Shown: one piece after another, positions 1 through 11,432 of the stretch
Layout of the letters: each line of letters opens with the position of its first letter
Position numbering within the stretch: the stretch's first letter is position 1
From: Symsagittifera roscoffensis
Taxonomy: Eukaryota > Xenacoelomorpha > Acoela > Convolutidae
DNA: 64,000 nt
Direction: 5' to 3'
NCBI RefSeq assembly: GCF_963678635.1
Contig: NC_087070.1
Location: forward strand, 16,183,840 to 16,247,839
Notes under the pieces: model-generated
Database searches by the model: none
Told to the model about the DNA's origin: nothing
Seen by the model: only the letters and a program-made list of their open reading frames with translations
Translations under genes and position numbers: made by a program

Positions 1-10
1 CTCCATGTAA

Positions 11-1672
11 TTATAAATCCTGACAAGCAAAAACTTTTTGAAAAATTTTACTCCAACAATTGAGCAGAGACATAGGTCTGTAATTTCCCATATCTAACTT
101 CGATCCACTTTTACAAAATGGAATTATTTTAGCTTTGCTTAATAAAGCTGGAAATTTTCCGCTATTCCTTGAACAATTTATCAGTTTGGTCAGATGAACA
201 ATTTTACTGGATACAACCTTGATTAGTATATTACTGATGTCATCAATTCCTGCAGATACCTTCCTTTTTAACTGACCAAAAAATTTACTTATTACTTGTT
301 CATGACAAAGATAAATGTAAATTGAGAAATTCGATTCGATTGATACATCAAACGATGTTTGAGATATAACTGAACTTAAGTTTTCATCGATACTAGCGAA
401 AAAAGTATTTAGTTCATTGTTTATATCAGTTTGAATAGTTATCTTGCAACCAGTGTTATCTAGCAATTCGCTAATGATTGGATTGTTTCTGGATTTTTCG
501 TTTATTGTATCTAAAAACCTGTAATGTTTTCTTGAGTCACCTATACAATTTTCAAACTTTTCGAAGTAGAACCTTGATTTAGCTCTCTTCAGTTCTTTTT
601 CCACTTTTAATCTATGGATTTTGTACCTTTGTAAAGCCAATGGATTGGAAAAATTTAATTTCCACTCTTGATGAAGTCGATTTCTTTTTGAAATCAAACT
701 TTTTAATGTATTTGAAAACCACTTGGGCTTACTGTTGTTTTTGGATACGTTTCTTATTACTATTGGAGCAAATTTATGAAAGACACGACTGAATATTTCT
801 TCAAACTCTGCAAAAAATTTATTTGAATTATTTAACTGAGGATTAAATGATTGCAACTGCTTTTCGAGCTCCGTTTTAAATTGCTGAACTTGTTTATCTT
901 CTTTGATGAATGATGAGTCGCTATAGCTGACCTAGCTTTCATTTTTAATTTCCTTAATGAAAACTTGTAACTCAACTGGAATGTGATCCGAAAAGGCTAG
1001 TTTTTGATGGTGTACATCTTTGATTATGAAATGATCTGGGCAAGTTTGTGCCATTTCCACGATTCTTGTTGGTTTCTGATTGAGAATATTGAATCCATTC
1101 GAAATTATGACATAAGTATTTTTATGTTGGTAGATTATCACGCATTATATCGATGTTTATATCGCCACATACAATGACGGGAGTGTTTTGTAGTGATAGA
1201 CGGTCGAAGAGAGAGTCAAATTGTTCAAAAAAAAACATTTTGTCAGTCCTAGGAGTGTTGTGTGTCACAGTTAAAATATAATTTATTTTCATTATTCTAA
1301 CTAGTATACTTACACATTCCGCAAGTTCGCATTATATTTCTCTGATCACTTTAAAAGTTTGTCACCTTGAATCATTACACTTTCTCCTTTCGTTGAAATT
1401 CTACTTTTTGATATCAACGGTTCAAACCCCTTAATCTTGTAACAATTTATTTCGTCTGTTTCATTTAGCCACGTCTCAGTTATAGCTAATATGTTCGGTG
1501 ATGACTCAAGACTGCCTATAAGCGCTTCTATTTCATCGTGGTGATTTTTAATAGATCTTGTATTTATATTAAGTACCTCCCAAAAGTTAGCAACATGATT
1601 TTTAGCACTACTAGCACTTTGTTGGCTTGAGGATATCATTTCATTGTTTATTGAAGCAGCTCTCAACGTCAT
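11..1672 (-). pseudogene. LINE (APE endonuclease + start of reverse transcriptase), truncated by window edge
   Basis: ORF2 of a CR1/L2/jockey-like non-LTR retrotransposon. The endonuclease begins near 1672 with a typical N-terminal stretch containing ITETWL (the Glu is a metal ligand) and ends near 960 with SDHIPV, the conserved Ser-Asp-His of APE nucleases. The following frame (856-11) is the linker and first RT block, with NYRPMSLLNCWSKIFQKV at its C-terminal end. The rest of the RT lies beyond the left edge. The endonuclease is split over two or more frames with a loss of coding sense around 1142-1340, so this copy is dead. ORF1 lies directly upstream at 1716-2538. The family assignment rests on motif order; the exact clade is an inference. 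Confidence 0.8.
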
Positions 1673-1715
1673 TGAATGAGTACTCTAGTTTTAATTCCTC
1701 CTTCATATAGACCTC

Positions 1716-2538
1716 TTATAAAATGTTCCACCTCATTTTTTGTGTATTTGAAGTAAATGTACACCTCGCGCGTCCAGACAGTTTCGATTCGGGGGCATCT
1801 TTTTTCATCAAATGGAGGAACTTGACTCCAGGCGCAGTCAAATCCTCAAATATTTTTACGTCTCTCATCGTGGAAGACTGAAAAAGTTTCTTCTTATTCC
1901 TTAAGAGATTGACTTTGCCGATTATTCTTGTGAAGCGAACGATCATGGTTCTTGGATGATGCTTTCTCGTAGGAAGTCGGTGGGCAATTGAAACGTCCGA
2001 TTCCGAAATATAAGCTCCTATTGCGGTGGCTATTTTGGTGAGTTTCTCAATACTTTCTTCATTGCTTTCATAAATTCTTCTTCCGTTTTCATCGACATTT
2101 GGGTTTTCGGGAATTCCAATTATTCCGACGTTGTCTCTGCGCTTGCATCCTTTTATTAGTTCAGTTTCACTACGAGCTTTAAGGTCACATTGTTGCCCCC
2201 TATAGTCTATGTTATCTTTAGCTTCATCGATTGTTTGCTTCTTTAGCAATTGCAATTGCTTCGTGAACAGTTTTTGGGAGTGTCTTTTTTATTTCATTTA
2301 TCATTGCTTCCATTTGCGAATCTCGAGTTTATTTGACTGAATTTTTAAGATCTCTGACCAGCGATGTAACTTCAATTTCGTCTAATATGGGGCTCAACTC
2401 AGAACAAGATCTTTCCGACTTTTTGTCTTTCGGAGCGATGAGAGTTTGATCTTAATACCTCAGCTCTGGATAATCTATAGTTTCCTTTGAACTAAAATTG
2501 ATGGCAGAAGCTTCTTGTTCACCCACACCATAAACCAT
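1716..2538 (-). pseudogene. LINE ORF1-like RNA-binding protein
   Basis: The open part (2255-1716) encodes 179 residues that resemble the ORF1 chaperone of CR1/L1-like LINEs. It has NVGIIGIPENPNVDENG, then VSIAHRLPTRKHHPRTMIVRF, the RRM-like core that precedes an RNRKKL-type basic stretch (here LLRNKKKLFQ). Upstream sequence to an ATG at 2538 (reading MVYGVG) looks like the original N-terminus but is interrupted by stops and a frameshift. The gene sits 44 bp upstream of the ORF2 remnant on the same strand, the usual LINE order. A 36-bp leader 21 bp before the ATG recurs inverted at 4017-4052. Confidence 0.7.
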
Positions 2539-2558
2539 TTTATTTTCATTTCGGCTTC

Positions 2559-2594
2559 TGAAACTATTTCATAAGTTTATCACAACAATTAGGC
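2559..2594 (-). repeat. Leader repeat, left copy (inverted partner at 4017-4052)
   Basis: On the minus strand this reads gcctaattgttgtgataaac followed by tatgaaatagtttca, and lies 21 bp before the LINE ORF1 start. Nearly the same 36 bp occurs on the plus strand at 4017-4052, 28 bp before the ATG of a different retrotransposon. Confidence 0.75.
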
Positions 2595-4016
2595 TAATAG
2601 AATACATAACTCTGCAGCTGAATCGACGGAGTTCAAGCTAATAACCAATAAGCAGGAAATTTTTCTAGAAAAACTAGCAGACAGAAAATGAGACGAACAC
2701 CGCAAAGTCAAAAAACTTATTCAACTGTCAAAAAAGATGGATATAACAAAATTTTTATATCTTTCTTTGAATTTGTCTGGAATACGACAATCAATTGTTA
2801 AATTTGCATCAAAACAAAAATAAAGAAGCGTTACAAAGCCGACAATGCTAATTGAGAGCATAATAACCGCATGCGTAGAAACTCGAGAACTGTTTTTTAA
2901 ATGTATTGCTCCAGATATTGCATCATTTTAAAATTTGGAAAATTTTTCATGATAATTTCGGAAAAACAGAAGTATCACATCCGATACATAAAAAAATAAA
3001 TCTTTGACAAAATTTTACACAAATTTGGTTTTATATGAGGACTGAAAAATAAACTGCCACTCAAGAAGGTATCGGGAGAATAGATAACACTCTTCTTACC
3101 CTGATAAAAAACATCTCGCTCGTGAAATTTTTTGCCTCTCAAAAAAGCGATTGACAATTCCATCAGCAAAAAAACTTTATGAACAGGAATACCCGCAGAA
3201 ACTGTCACCATGTATTTTTAATATGATGTCAAATGCAACAGGACGTGGTACAAAACAAGACAGATTACTTTGATGGGCGGTCATAAAGCTAGAAAGGCTT
3301 ATCTACTTTGAAACTAGCAAAGCCTCAATTAACAAAGACAATAGATAACTCAAATGGTTCTTGAACAGGATTTAACAGAAGTACAAATAGGCCACTGAGT
3401 CGATATCAAATAAGCCGAAACCTTTATAGCCGAAAAAAGACAAAACCTCAGGTCCTTTTGAGGTTGATTATTAGCATTCAAAAAAATGGAGTCACAGTCT
3501 TATCGATCGTAGGAAACGAATTATGAGATAAAAAAGCCAAAAAAACAATAAACAGAAAACTCACTAAATTTTTCAGCAAAACTGGGTTCACTGGTTCTTT
3601 ATGTGAAATGGATGCAAAATGGTATGCATAATTCGGAAATTTAAGTCAACAACCATATAGCACAAATTGCGATGCAACAAAAACATAGACGACAAACTAG
3701 TAGATAGAAAATGAGACGAAAGCCAATAAGTCAAAAAAATATTTAACTGTCAAAAAAGCTAGATCTTTCGACATTTAAATCTTTGTTTAAACTTGTCTAC
3801 AAAACGTCGTGCAAGCATTTCAAACAAAACTATGTTTGAAAACAAAATTATAACTCAATTAATTCGACTACAAAACACAGGGACGATAGTCCGAAATAGC
3901 AGATTAATTCTGTATTTTAAAAAAAATCAGTTCACGGCTGAATTCAAACACCAAGCCGTGGTTGTCGTAGGCATGAGTGTTAACTCATCTCCAGATGATT
4001 AAAATTGAATACAATA
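2595..4016. repeat. Non-coding interval with a ~160-bp direct repeat and a structured module
   Basis: No convincing gene. Segments near 2672-2832 and 3695-3855 are diverged direct repeats, sharing agaaaatgagacgaa and caactgtcaaaaaag-type blocks. Near 3880-4000 lies one copy of the short structured module found also at 7.5-7.9 and 13.3-13.7 kb (GACGATAGTCCGAA hairpin core). Confidence 0.6.
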
Positions 4017-4052
4017 GCCTAATTGTTGTGATAAACGTATTAAATAGTTTCA
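4017..4052 (+). repeat. Leader repeat, right copy
   Basis: Inverted partner of 2559-2594, just upstream of the ATG at 4080. It differs from the left copy at only a few positions. It may be a shared 5' leader or promoter remnant. Confidence 0.75.
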
Positions 4053-4079
4053 TATAAGTGAATGTGACACCTACGCGAA

Positions 4080-4643
4080 ATGCAGCAACAGCAACCAACA
4101 GTCACTGAAGATGAAGTAGATCAGACTCACTGCAGCGTGTGTTCAAAGCATCTACGGGGCGGAGGAGTTTGGTGTAGCATATGCGGCTTTGTTCACCTCA
4201 AGCACACTCCCCTACCGAGTTCTAAACACTGGAAGCCAGGCTTGATCTGCAACCGCTGCCTACCGGATTCAGTTGTCTTGGCTGATGATATATCTCCACA
4301 GAACTTGACTCATACTGGTAGCGCGCCCGAGCACCAGTCTAGTGGCCTTTCTCAACTAATCGGAGATCTCACAATAGAGAACTTCCCTCGAGATTCCGAG
4401 GCTTCCACCTATCTCCGCAAGCTGTTCTCCGCTAGAGTCCCCATACTCAAACGTGTCCCGAAAGGAGCAAGAGTCAACTTAGCCTGTCTCTATAGCGAAG
4501 TTATCATCGATATCTCCAAACACCCTGACGAAGTTTCCAATTGGCTGAAGCTTATGAGTATCCCCACCCACTGTCTGAAGGCGACTGACAGAGGAGGGAA
4601 AAACACCAAACAAACATCACCAGTTCAGTCAACTCAACTATAA
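4080..4643 (+). pseudogene. N-terminal zinc-finger part of the RLE retrotransposon
   Basis: 187 residues. Residues ~18-60 hold a PHD/RING-like array of Cys and His (CSVCSKHL, VWCSICGFVHLKH, ICNRC). Residues ~120-165 (LKRVPKGARVNLACLYSEV, then NWLKLMSIPTHCLK and RGGK) match the region that precedes the RT in this family of elements. The frame is lost at 4643; 4644-4861 continues as low-quality coding sequence. The start is the first ATG after the leader repeat at 4017-4052. Confidence 0.65.
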
Positions 4644-4861
4644 GATCTTTTTCCGGCACAGATGAGGTTCCGGAGCAGCCGAAAAAAAAGGCGAAGCCGA
4701 AAAAGGAAACAGAGAGTCTCAGGAGAAGGGTCCAAGAGAAAATTGATAACACGATGCCTGAAATTACACCCGAAATTGTAAATGAGATGGAATAAAAACA
4801 ACCCCGGCACAAGTTCGCCTATGCTGTTCAGGGAAACAAAGAACAAGAATGTATCACTACT

Positions 4862-5827
4862 GTGGGTTCTACGGTTCACTCTTGTATAAATTCTTTCCCG
4901 AACGGCTCAGCCAGTGGGCCTGACAAATTGAGGCCTCAAATTATCAAAGACATGATTGGAATGTGTAACGAAACATCAAACAAACTGATTGAAGACCTGA
5001 CCGGGCTCACAAATATCATCTTGAGCGGTGGTGTACCGATTGATATCAGACCTTTCTTTTTCGGGGCAAACTTGTTCGCACTCAAAAAACCTTCTTCCGG
5101 CGTGCGGCCCATAGCAGTCGGCAACACACTTCGCAGATTGGCAGCGAAATGTGCCGGCAAAGATCACGAACTATTAGAACAAAGAAAATGTTCATATGGA
5201 TATACTCAACTGGGCTTCGGCACCAAAAATGGATGTGAGGCGGCAGTCCATGCCACCCGCAAATTCCTATCTTCTCCAGGCATCAGCGATGAACACGTTC
5301 TAGTCAAAATTGATTTCGAAAACGCTTTCAACTCAATCTCAAGGCAACAAATGCTGGAGAATATTAGCGAAAAGTACCCTCGCCTGAAAAATGTTGCGTT
5401 CTCAGCCTATAGCCAACCCTCCTATCTGTTCTTTGGATCTCAAATTCTGAACTCAGATGAAGGAGCTCAACAAGGAGACCCGGAGGGGCCGCCCATGTTC
5501 TGTGACACGATTAACGACATGATTCATTCGCTGACTTCTGCTCTTAACTTCTGGTATCTGGACGATGGGAATCTTGCTGATAAGTTCCGGGTAGTTTTCG
5601 AGGACTTGAAACTGGTGATAGAGCGCGCTCGTATGCTTGGCCTGATAGTTAAGCCTTCGAAAGGTGAGCTAACTTTCCTAGGTTCACCGAGTGAAGAGCT
5701 CAAACTCGAAATACTGCAACTATTCAACACGATCTGCCCTGCTATACAAGTAACTCCATTGGACGACCTATGCATCCTTGGTGCACGCATGGGTGCTGAC
5801 TGTGTCCTTGATAAATTAAGATCTTGA
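4862..5827 (+). pseudogene. Reverse transcriptase domain of the RLE retrotransposon
   Basis: Copies element RNA into DNA at the nicked target. Visible motifs in order are GSASGPDKLRPQ (block 1), SGVRPIAVGNTLRRLAAKC (block 2), VKIDFENAFNSIS (motif A with catalytic Asp), EGAQQGDPEGPPMF (motif B) and FWYLDDGN (motif C). All catalytic Asp residues are present, so the RT core is intact although the full polyprotein is broken. There is no proper start codon context here: the frame is the middle of a longer protein starting at 4080. Confidence 0.85.
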
Positions 5828-7033
5828 GCTACTGAGCGAACGCCTGGTCGAAATCGAGGCACACTCGGCGCTTTTTCTTTTGAAAAACTCGTTCAGTATA
5901 CCGAAACTGACATTTCTGCTAAGCACGTCACCGTGCTTCATGCACCCCGACATACTCTCCAACTATGATTCCATTCTGACCTCAACACTGGAAAAAAATC
6001 ACCAATGCTCAACTTACAGATTCTTTTCGCACCCAAGCCTGTCTGCCTGTTAAAATGGGTGGCCTGGGTCTGCCATCTGCGTCATTGCTTGCGACTTCCT
6101 GTTTTCTATCCTCCGCGAGCTCTTGCGCTGCTTTGTCAGACCAAATCTCCACTTGTACCGGACCAACAGGTGACGAAGAAACTGCTCTGGAACTCTGGGG
6201 TGAGACTGCACAAGCACTTCCACCAACTAATAGATGCACCCAAAAGAATTGGACTTGACCAGTATTCGAGAACCTAAAAACCTCGATGCTTGAGAACTGT
6301 TCATTGACAGACCACAATAGAATAGAAGCTTACTCTGAAAAGATGGCGGGAAGCTGGCTGCAGGCTCTGCCATCATCCAAATTGGGCTTGAAATTCACAG
6401 ATATCCAACTCCGCGTCAGTGTGGCACTGCGTTCGGGCGGCGAAGTGTGCGAACCCCACCAATGCCGATGCGGTAAAAAAGTCTCTGAAGATGGCCACCA
6501 TGGTTTGGCTTGCAAAATGAGCGCCAGTCGTCATACTTGCCACTCGTTGTTGAATGACATAGTGAAGAGGGGTCTTGCCAGCGCCAACATACTCGGTATT
6601 AGAACCCCCTGGACTTTGCCGCGCAGATCGGAAAAGGCCGGCTGGGCTCACGTCTACACATTGGTCCAGAGGCGAACCAATGGTATGGGATGCCACGGTC
6701 GTGGACGCATTGTGCAGTAGTAGAATTGACTCATTCGAGCCCCTGAAAGCAGTGACTACAGCAGAAGAGACGAAAAGAATGAAATACACTGAAATCATCA
6801 ACAGAGGCTACTTGTTTCAGCCTGTCGCATTCGAAATACAAGGAGGCGCAGGACCAGACACCAAACGTTTTCTTTCTAAGCTCGGCAAGCTGATTCAAGA
6901 TTCCACCAACGAAGCCCGTGCTTCTGCCTTCCTTAGACAAAGAATATCAGTTTGCATACAGATGTCTAACGCAGCATGTGTCATCGGAACTCTACGTCCT
7001 CAAGCTTCTCTCGAAGTTTTTATGATCCTCTAA
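5828..7033 (+). pseudogene. C-terminal knuckle and restriction-like endonuclease of the same element
   Basis: Three frames carry consecutive pieces. At about 6430-6540 there is a knuckle (CRCGKKV, then HHGLAC, then SRHTCH). The downstream frame (6575-7033, 152 residues) shows EPPGLCRADRKRPAGLT followed by MVWDATVVD, which fits the RPDG...WDxT pattern of PD-(D/E)XK nucleases in this family. Here the Asp of RPDG is Ala, so the nuclease appears inactive as well as frameshifted. It ends RQRISVCIQMSNAACVIGTL, the usual C-terminal helix. The sequence after 7033 is the 3' tail. Confidence 0.7.
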
Positions 7034-7064
7034 ATCTCTGTCACCTTGTATCTCACTTTCTGCG

Positions 7065-8211
7065 AATTTCTTATCTTGCCATTGCCAACATCCGGCCTTT
7101 TTATCTGATAGATTTCCCATATGGTGCTCTCTTTCACTCCTGGTGCTATTTTGGTTTCACGCTTCAGTTGTTGTTTTGCTATTTGAAATAATTTTTTTTT
7201 ATTAAAAAAGTATCTTCTAAATAAACATCTATCCAACATTAAATGGCTGGAGGATGCATTTGGCCCAGTGTTGTTGTTACACAAGCGAAAAGGAAGCCTA
7301 CCCCTGTGATATAATTTTTTTTGAAATGCATAATTTAGTTTTATGCTTTTCAATTGATTAAAAGCAAGTACTATTTTCACGAGCAAAATCTTTAGAACTA
7401 AGTTTTTTGCCGGAGAAAAAGTCTAGTATTCGGTTGCAACAACCTTGTTTAGCGCAGCTATAAAACAATAACAATCGAACTACGAAACTTTTTGATTGGC
7501 GCTTCTATATCACGGGCAAGGCACAGACGAAAAGACGATAGTCCGAATTAGAATAATATTTCTAGTTTGAAAAAAAAATCAGGTCGGTACCCGATTCAAG
7601 CCCCAAGCCTCGTTTGTCTTGAGCATAAATCTTAACTCTATACCAGATGATTGATTGAAAAAGAATTTACTCAAAAGCGTGTACTATTTTCACAAGCAAA
7701 ATCTTGTGAACAAAGTTGTTTAAGGGAGAAAAAGTTAATAACTCATTTATGTCACTTATTAACCACACGGACGATAGTCCGAATCAGCAGAACATTTCGA
7801 GTTTTAAAAAAAATCGGGTCCTTGCCCGATTCAAACCCCACGCCTCGGTTGTCGTACGCATACTTCTTAACTACATACCAGATGATTGATTGAAGTTGAA
7901 TTTATTCAAAAGCATGTTCAAATACGTACTATTTTCACAAGCAAAATCTTGTGAACTAAATTGTTTACGGGAGAAAAAGTCCGGTACCCGGTTGCAATAC
8001 CCTTGTTTATCACAGGGGGTAATTCAAAACAAATGCGGGGTAATTAACCCAATTGCGCCGTTGTGATTGGCGCTCCTATATTGCGGGCAAAGTAGAACCG
8101 AAAAGTAGTCATATTCCTAATTAGATCAAAATTATGCAGTAGGAAATCCTTTAATTCAGCAAACGAAATGAAAGTCAATGCAAATTACTCTCTCATTATC
8201 TTAGTTAATTG
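7065..8211. repeat. Duplicated repeat block, copy 1 (copy 2 at 13182-14022)
   Basis: The stretch from tcttatcttgccattgccaa to ctcattatcttagttaattg recurs at 13182-14022 with few differences, except that about 310 bp (7201-7515) is missing from copy 2. It contains three spaced copies of a module starting gtactattttcac (7368, 7679, 7924), whose caag-caaaat-cttg core can form a hairpin, and structured GACGATAGTCC modules. No gene is supported. Confidence 0.85.
7535..7890 (-). repeat. Two short structured modules, possibly tRNA-derived SINE heads
   Basis: Modules at about 7535-7650 and 7770-7890 share ggacgatagtcc (hairpin GGAC-GATA-GTCC), an A-rich run, a second hairpin, and ccagatgattgattga at the end. 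On the minus strand the order TAGTTAAGAAG, ~25 bp, GGTTTGAATCG resembles pol III A and B boxes. No cloverleaf forms, so a tRNA gene is excluded. SINE origin is tentative. Confidence 0.35.
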
Positions 8212-8381
8212 TTTTTTTTTTCATTCCGATAAGAGGTCCTTGATCTTTACATCTCTTCCTCTGCTTTCTTTTCATTTGGCGGCATTCAATTTCAGCTACC
8301 CGAAATTCAACAGGGATTCACAAAAAATCCATTCTGACCCATTGCCGTGAGAAACTAGTCAAATTAATTCAAAGGATTCGC

Positions 8382-8885
8382 CTAATCATCTTCAGAATCT
8401 TCTTCTCCGTCTCCAAAAGACAGAAGACATTTGTTTGAAACTTTAACGTGATCATTTTTTATATTTTCAGGCTCACTACAAATTAATTTTCTGCTTTTTT
8501 CTTTTTGAGCTGAAGAGGAAATCGAGTTCTTAACTCTTTGCTGTTCTTGACTAGGAAGCGAAAACTTAAACTTTCCACTGTCATTCTTTTCACTCGTGAC
8601 AACTTTGCAATCCTGGCCAGACGACAAGTCAGATCGAGAAGATGCAATCAGTTGTTCATGTACCTTTCGGACATCTTCCGATGTGACTTTATTCTTGGAT
8701 TTTCCTGGTATTACTTCAATAGTCGGGAGGTCTTCCACTGAATCAATGCAACTATTGTCACCTTCCTTAATTTCTGTTTTGTCACTCAAATCACAAGGCT
8801 CGACGAAACCAGTTCTTGCTTTGAACTTTTTGATGAAAGCTGGTTCATCTCGTTCAATCAACTGAACCGAAGAACGCTTGCTCAT
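8382..8885 (-). CDS. KIAA1143: KIAA1143 homologue (DUF4604 family), host gene
   Basis: An open 167-codon frame without introns. The N-terminus MSKRSSVQLIERDEPAFIKK matches the conserved start of the KIAA1143/DUF4604 family (MSKR...EPAF...FK.R.G). There is a middle block LPTIEVIPGKSKNKVTSEDV, a charged low-complexity linker, and the acidic tail LLSFGDGEEDSEDD typical of the family. Length and layout agree with the vertebrate protein (~150 residues). Its biochemical role is not established; family members are small, hydrophilic and mostly disordered. It is the clearest host gene in the window, with no frame damage, although a LINE lies only ~160 bp upstream. A processed copy cannot be excluded because no intron is seen. 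Confidence 0.85.
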   Translation of the reverse strand: MSKRSSVQLIERDEPAFIKKFKARTGFVEPCDLSDKTEIKEGDNSCIDSVEDLPTIEVIPGKSKNKVTSEDVRKVHEQLIASSRSDLSSGQDCKVVTSEKNDSGKFKFSLPSQEQQRVKNSISSSAQKEKSRKLICSEPENIKNDHVKVSNKCLLSFGDGEEDSEDD

Positions 8886-9046
8886 ATTTGTCTATTAGTG
8901 ATCAATACAATCAACAACATTTAACATGACCTGTAATTCATTAAAAACCTGTTAGAACAAAAAAACTGAAATTGCAAAATGATAAGCAATAACATGATGC
9001 AAGTGTAGGTCACGCAATTTTTGTCTAGTATAAATTTTATTTACAG

Positions 9047-9081
9047 AATAATAATAATAATAATAATAATAATGATAATAA
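9047..9081. repeat. (ATT)n microsatellite, LINE 3' tail
   Basis: About eleven AAT/ATA units on the plus strand. On the minus strand it directly follows the end of the LINE at 9145-11432, so it is most simply that element's simple-sequence 3' tail. Confidence 0.75.
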
Positions 9082-9144
9082 CAAAGGATTTAGGAATATG
9101 ATCCAAGGGTTCGCATAAGACCCAGTCATTGCATTGTTCAAAGT

Positions 9145-11432
9145 TTAGTTTTCAGTTATGAATGTAAGTTTTTTCAGGTCTCTACAGTTGTTGCATTCGC
9201 ATAAAATGCGCCAAGTGCATGTGTCTGATTCGTTGTAGCGAGTTTTGAAAAACTTCGTGTACACTCCTAGAAGTCTATTTTTGCATTCCGGGTCAAACAA
9301 TATGTCACATTTGAAGTATTCGTTGTACAGATTAGCAAGACGACATGCCCGAAACCAGAAATCCGACTCGCACTTCTTCAGACGAATTTTTTTGCAGACG
9401 ATATTTTGTGTCATTTGAGCTCTTCGGTTTCCAACGTCAGTGATGCTAACATGGCTTCACCAGTCGATGTCAACTTTTCCAGCTAGTAATTTTGCAAACA
9501 GCAGTCCAACATGAAGCTCTTGGTATAGAGACAAAGGAAGGATGTTAAGTTTCACGAGTTTGTTTTTATAGGAGATATGGCTATTGCTTGTCATGGAAAT
9601 CCACGAGATCGCTTTCCGCTGCACACTTTCTATGATTCCTAAGTCACCTTTTGATGGTTTCCAGATAACTGAACCGTAGCACAAAATTGGCACAACGTAA
9701 CAGATATATGGTTTTTTTTTGTTCGCAAAATTCGCCTTAGAGAGATTCCTTTTGAGTCTGAAGGGAGCGTTTAAGGCTTTTTCAGCCCTCTTTTTTGGGT
9801 GTTGCGTCTAAGAGAGCGTGTCGGATATCAGGATGCCCAGATCTTTCATTTCTTCAGTAGTTTCGAAGCTGTAATTGGGGAGTGAAATCGTAGCTGATCC
9901 TTTGATACAGAGGACTTTACTTTTCGTCAGGTTCATTGACATGCAGTTTTCCTCGCACCACCTCCAAAGTCTCCTAACATCTATGTTGAGAGTTAAAGGG
10001 TTGTCTCCAACAATTTTGTAGTCGTCTGCATAACCAAATGTTGCGGACATGACACAGGACGGTAGATCATTTATGAAGACTAGGAAGAGAAGCGGCCCGA
10101 ATATAGAGCCCTGGGGAACAACGCTGAAGACTTCCAGCTCTCCGGAAATTGTGTCCTTCAGCCTCACGGTTTGCTTCCAGTTCGAGAGGTAGCTGTGTAT
10201 CAGAGATAAACAATTTCCTCCGTTTCCAGAAGTCGATAATTTCTCCATGACGATTCCATGCGAGACTTTGTCAAAAACCTTTTAAAAATCCAAGTAGAAG
10301 GTGTTCAGGTAGTTGCAGTTTGGCGAATCTAGGCAGCTAAATATCTCGTGTAGATACTATATTAGGTTTGTTGTCGTCGATCGTTTAGGTCTAAAACCGT
10401 GTTGGTCTGGTGTTAGGGTTGGGTAGACAATTGGGGCCAGTTTTTCAATTATTAGTTTCTCCAGCAGTTTTGACACTACTGAGAGCAGGCTGATCGGACT
10501 GTAATTTGATACGTCTTGTTTATCCCCGTCTTTGAAAATTGGTGCGATTTCGCTGATCTTCCATTTTGTTGGAAATATCGCTTTATTTGCATTCAGGTTG
10601 AACAGTAAGTGAATCGATTTTGCTAGTGACTTTGAGAGGTTTTTCAGAAGAGTATTACCAATCATGTCTGGTCCATTTGCCTTATTTACGTGCGGCTCGT
10701 TCAGGGCATCTTTTATTTCATCAATAATGAAATTGATACTGCTTAGAAGAACGTTATCTTGTCGTTCTATTTTCCTAACGTTGGCGTTTCGTGTGAAAAC
10801 TGATTGAAATAGTATGTTAAAAAATTCAGCTTTTTGAGCGTCTGCATTGGCTATTTTTTGATCTAGGAAGATCTCTGAAGAGATCATGCGAGACTTGGTG
10901 ATCGATTTCAAATATCGATGTATTTCGCCGAATTTCCCGTTCTCAAAAAGCATTTTTTCATGGAGATGCTGGTCATTTTGAAGGGACAGTGTTAATTAAT
11001 TTGCAGATTTTCATCTTTGCCTTCGTTCGATGGGGTAGGTTTTCGCTGATTTTTAAGTTGGAGTGTATTTAATTTTTTTATAAGGTTGGAGGAATTGCTT
11101 CCCACCCAAAGAGGTAGTTCAGACCTGTGTTTTGTAGTGATAGATAGCAGGTCCTGTAGTATTTTGTATAACCACTCGTACCAATGATCGAGCATCAGTT
11201 CAACGTTGCTCATGCAAAATGGTTGCAAGGGGTGTTGACGAATGAATTCATTCACTTCTTCCCAGTTTGCTTTCTTGTACGCGAAAATGCCAAAATCTAG
11301 TTTTTGTTTGATGACTGGTGCCTTTTTTTGAACCGGTCGGTAGTCAAATGAGACTTTGGCATGGAGTGGCAAATGGTCGGAACTGAATAGACTACTCAGA
11401 CAATAACTCAGACTCCAATGTAACAATAACAA
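9145..11432 (-). pseudogene. LINE ORF2 (endonuclease end, RT, C-terminal domain), 5'-truncated
   Basis: A jockey/CR1-like non-LTR retrotransposon on the minus strand. From 5' to 3': the endonuclease end with SSDHLPLHAKVSFD (11432-10992); the RT N-terminal half with KISEIAPIFKDGDKQDVSNY, SPISLLSVVSKLLEKLI and DQHGFRPKRSTTTNLI (10953-10357); the RT core with VVPQGSIFGPLLFLVFINDL and FGYADDYKIV (10248-9808); the thumb/C-terminal part with YGSVIWKPS (9693-9457); and a Cys-containing tail ending CNNCRDLKKL (9414-9145). Breaks between the blocks are frameshifts or stops. The first half of the endonuclease is missing, typical of 5' truncation during insertion. The element ends in the (ATT)n tail at 9047-9081. 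Confidence 0.85.

Larger units (their letters stand above)
4080..7033 (+). mobile_element. Non-LTR retrotransposon with restriction-like endonuclease (R2/CRE-like organisation)
   Basis: A degenerate plus-strand retrotransposon read in pieces: an N-terminal PHD-like zinc finger (4080-4643), a YLDD reverse transcriptase (4862-5827) and a C-terminal region with a CCHH/CCHC knuckle and PD-(D/E)XK-like nuclease residues (about 5828-7033). The order finger, RT, knuckle, nuclease is that of restriction-like-endonuclease non-LTR elements, not of APE-type LINEs. Frame changes at about 4644, 5827, 6277 and 6720 show it is dead. The base composition is clearly more GC-rich than the flanks. Confidence 0.8.

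Noticed and set aside
7535-7890. tRNA gene suggested by A/B-box-like motifs
   Set aside because: No cloverleaf can be drawn; the hairpins are in the wrong places for D, anticodon and T arms.
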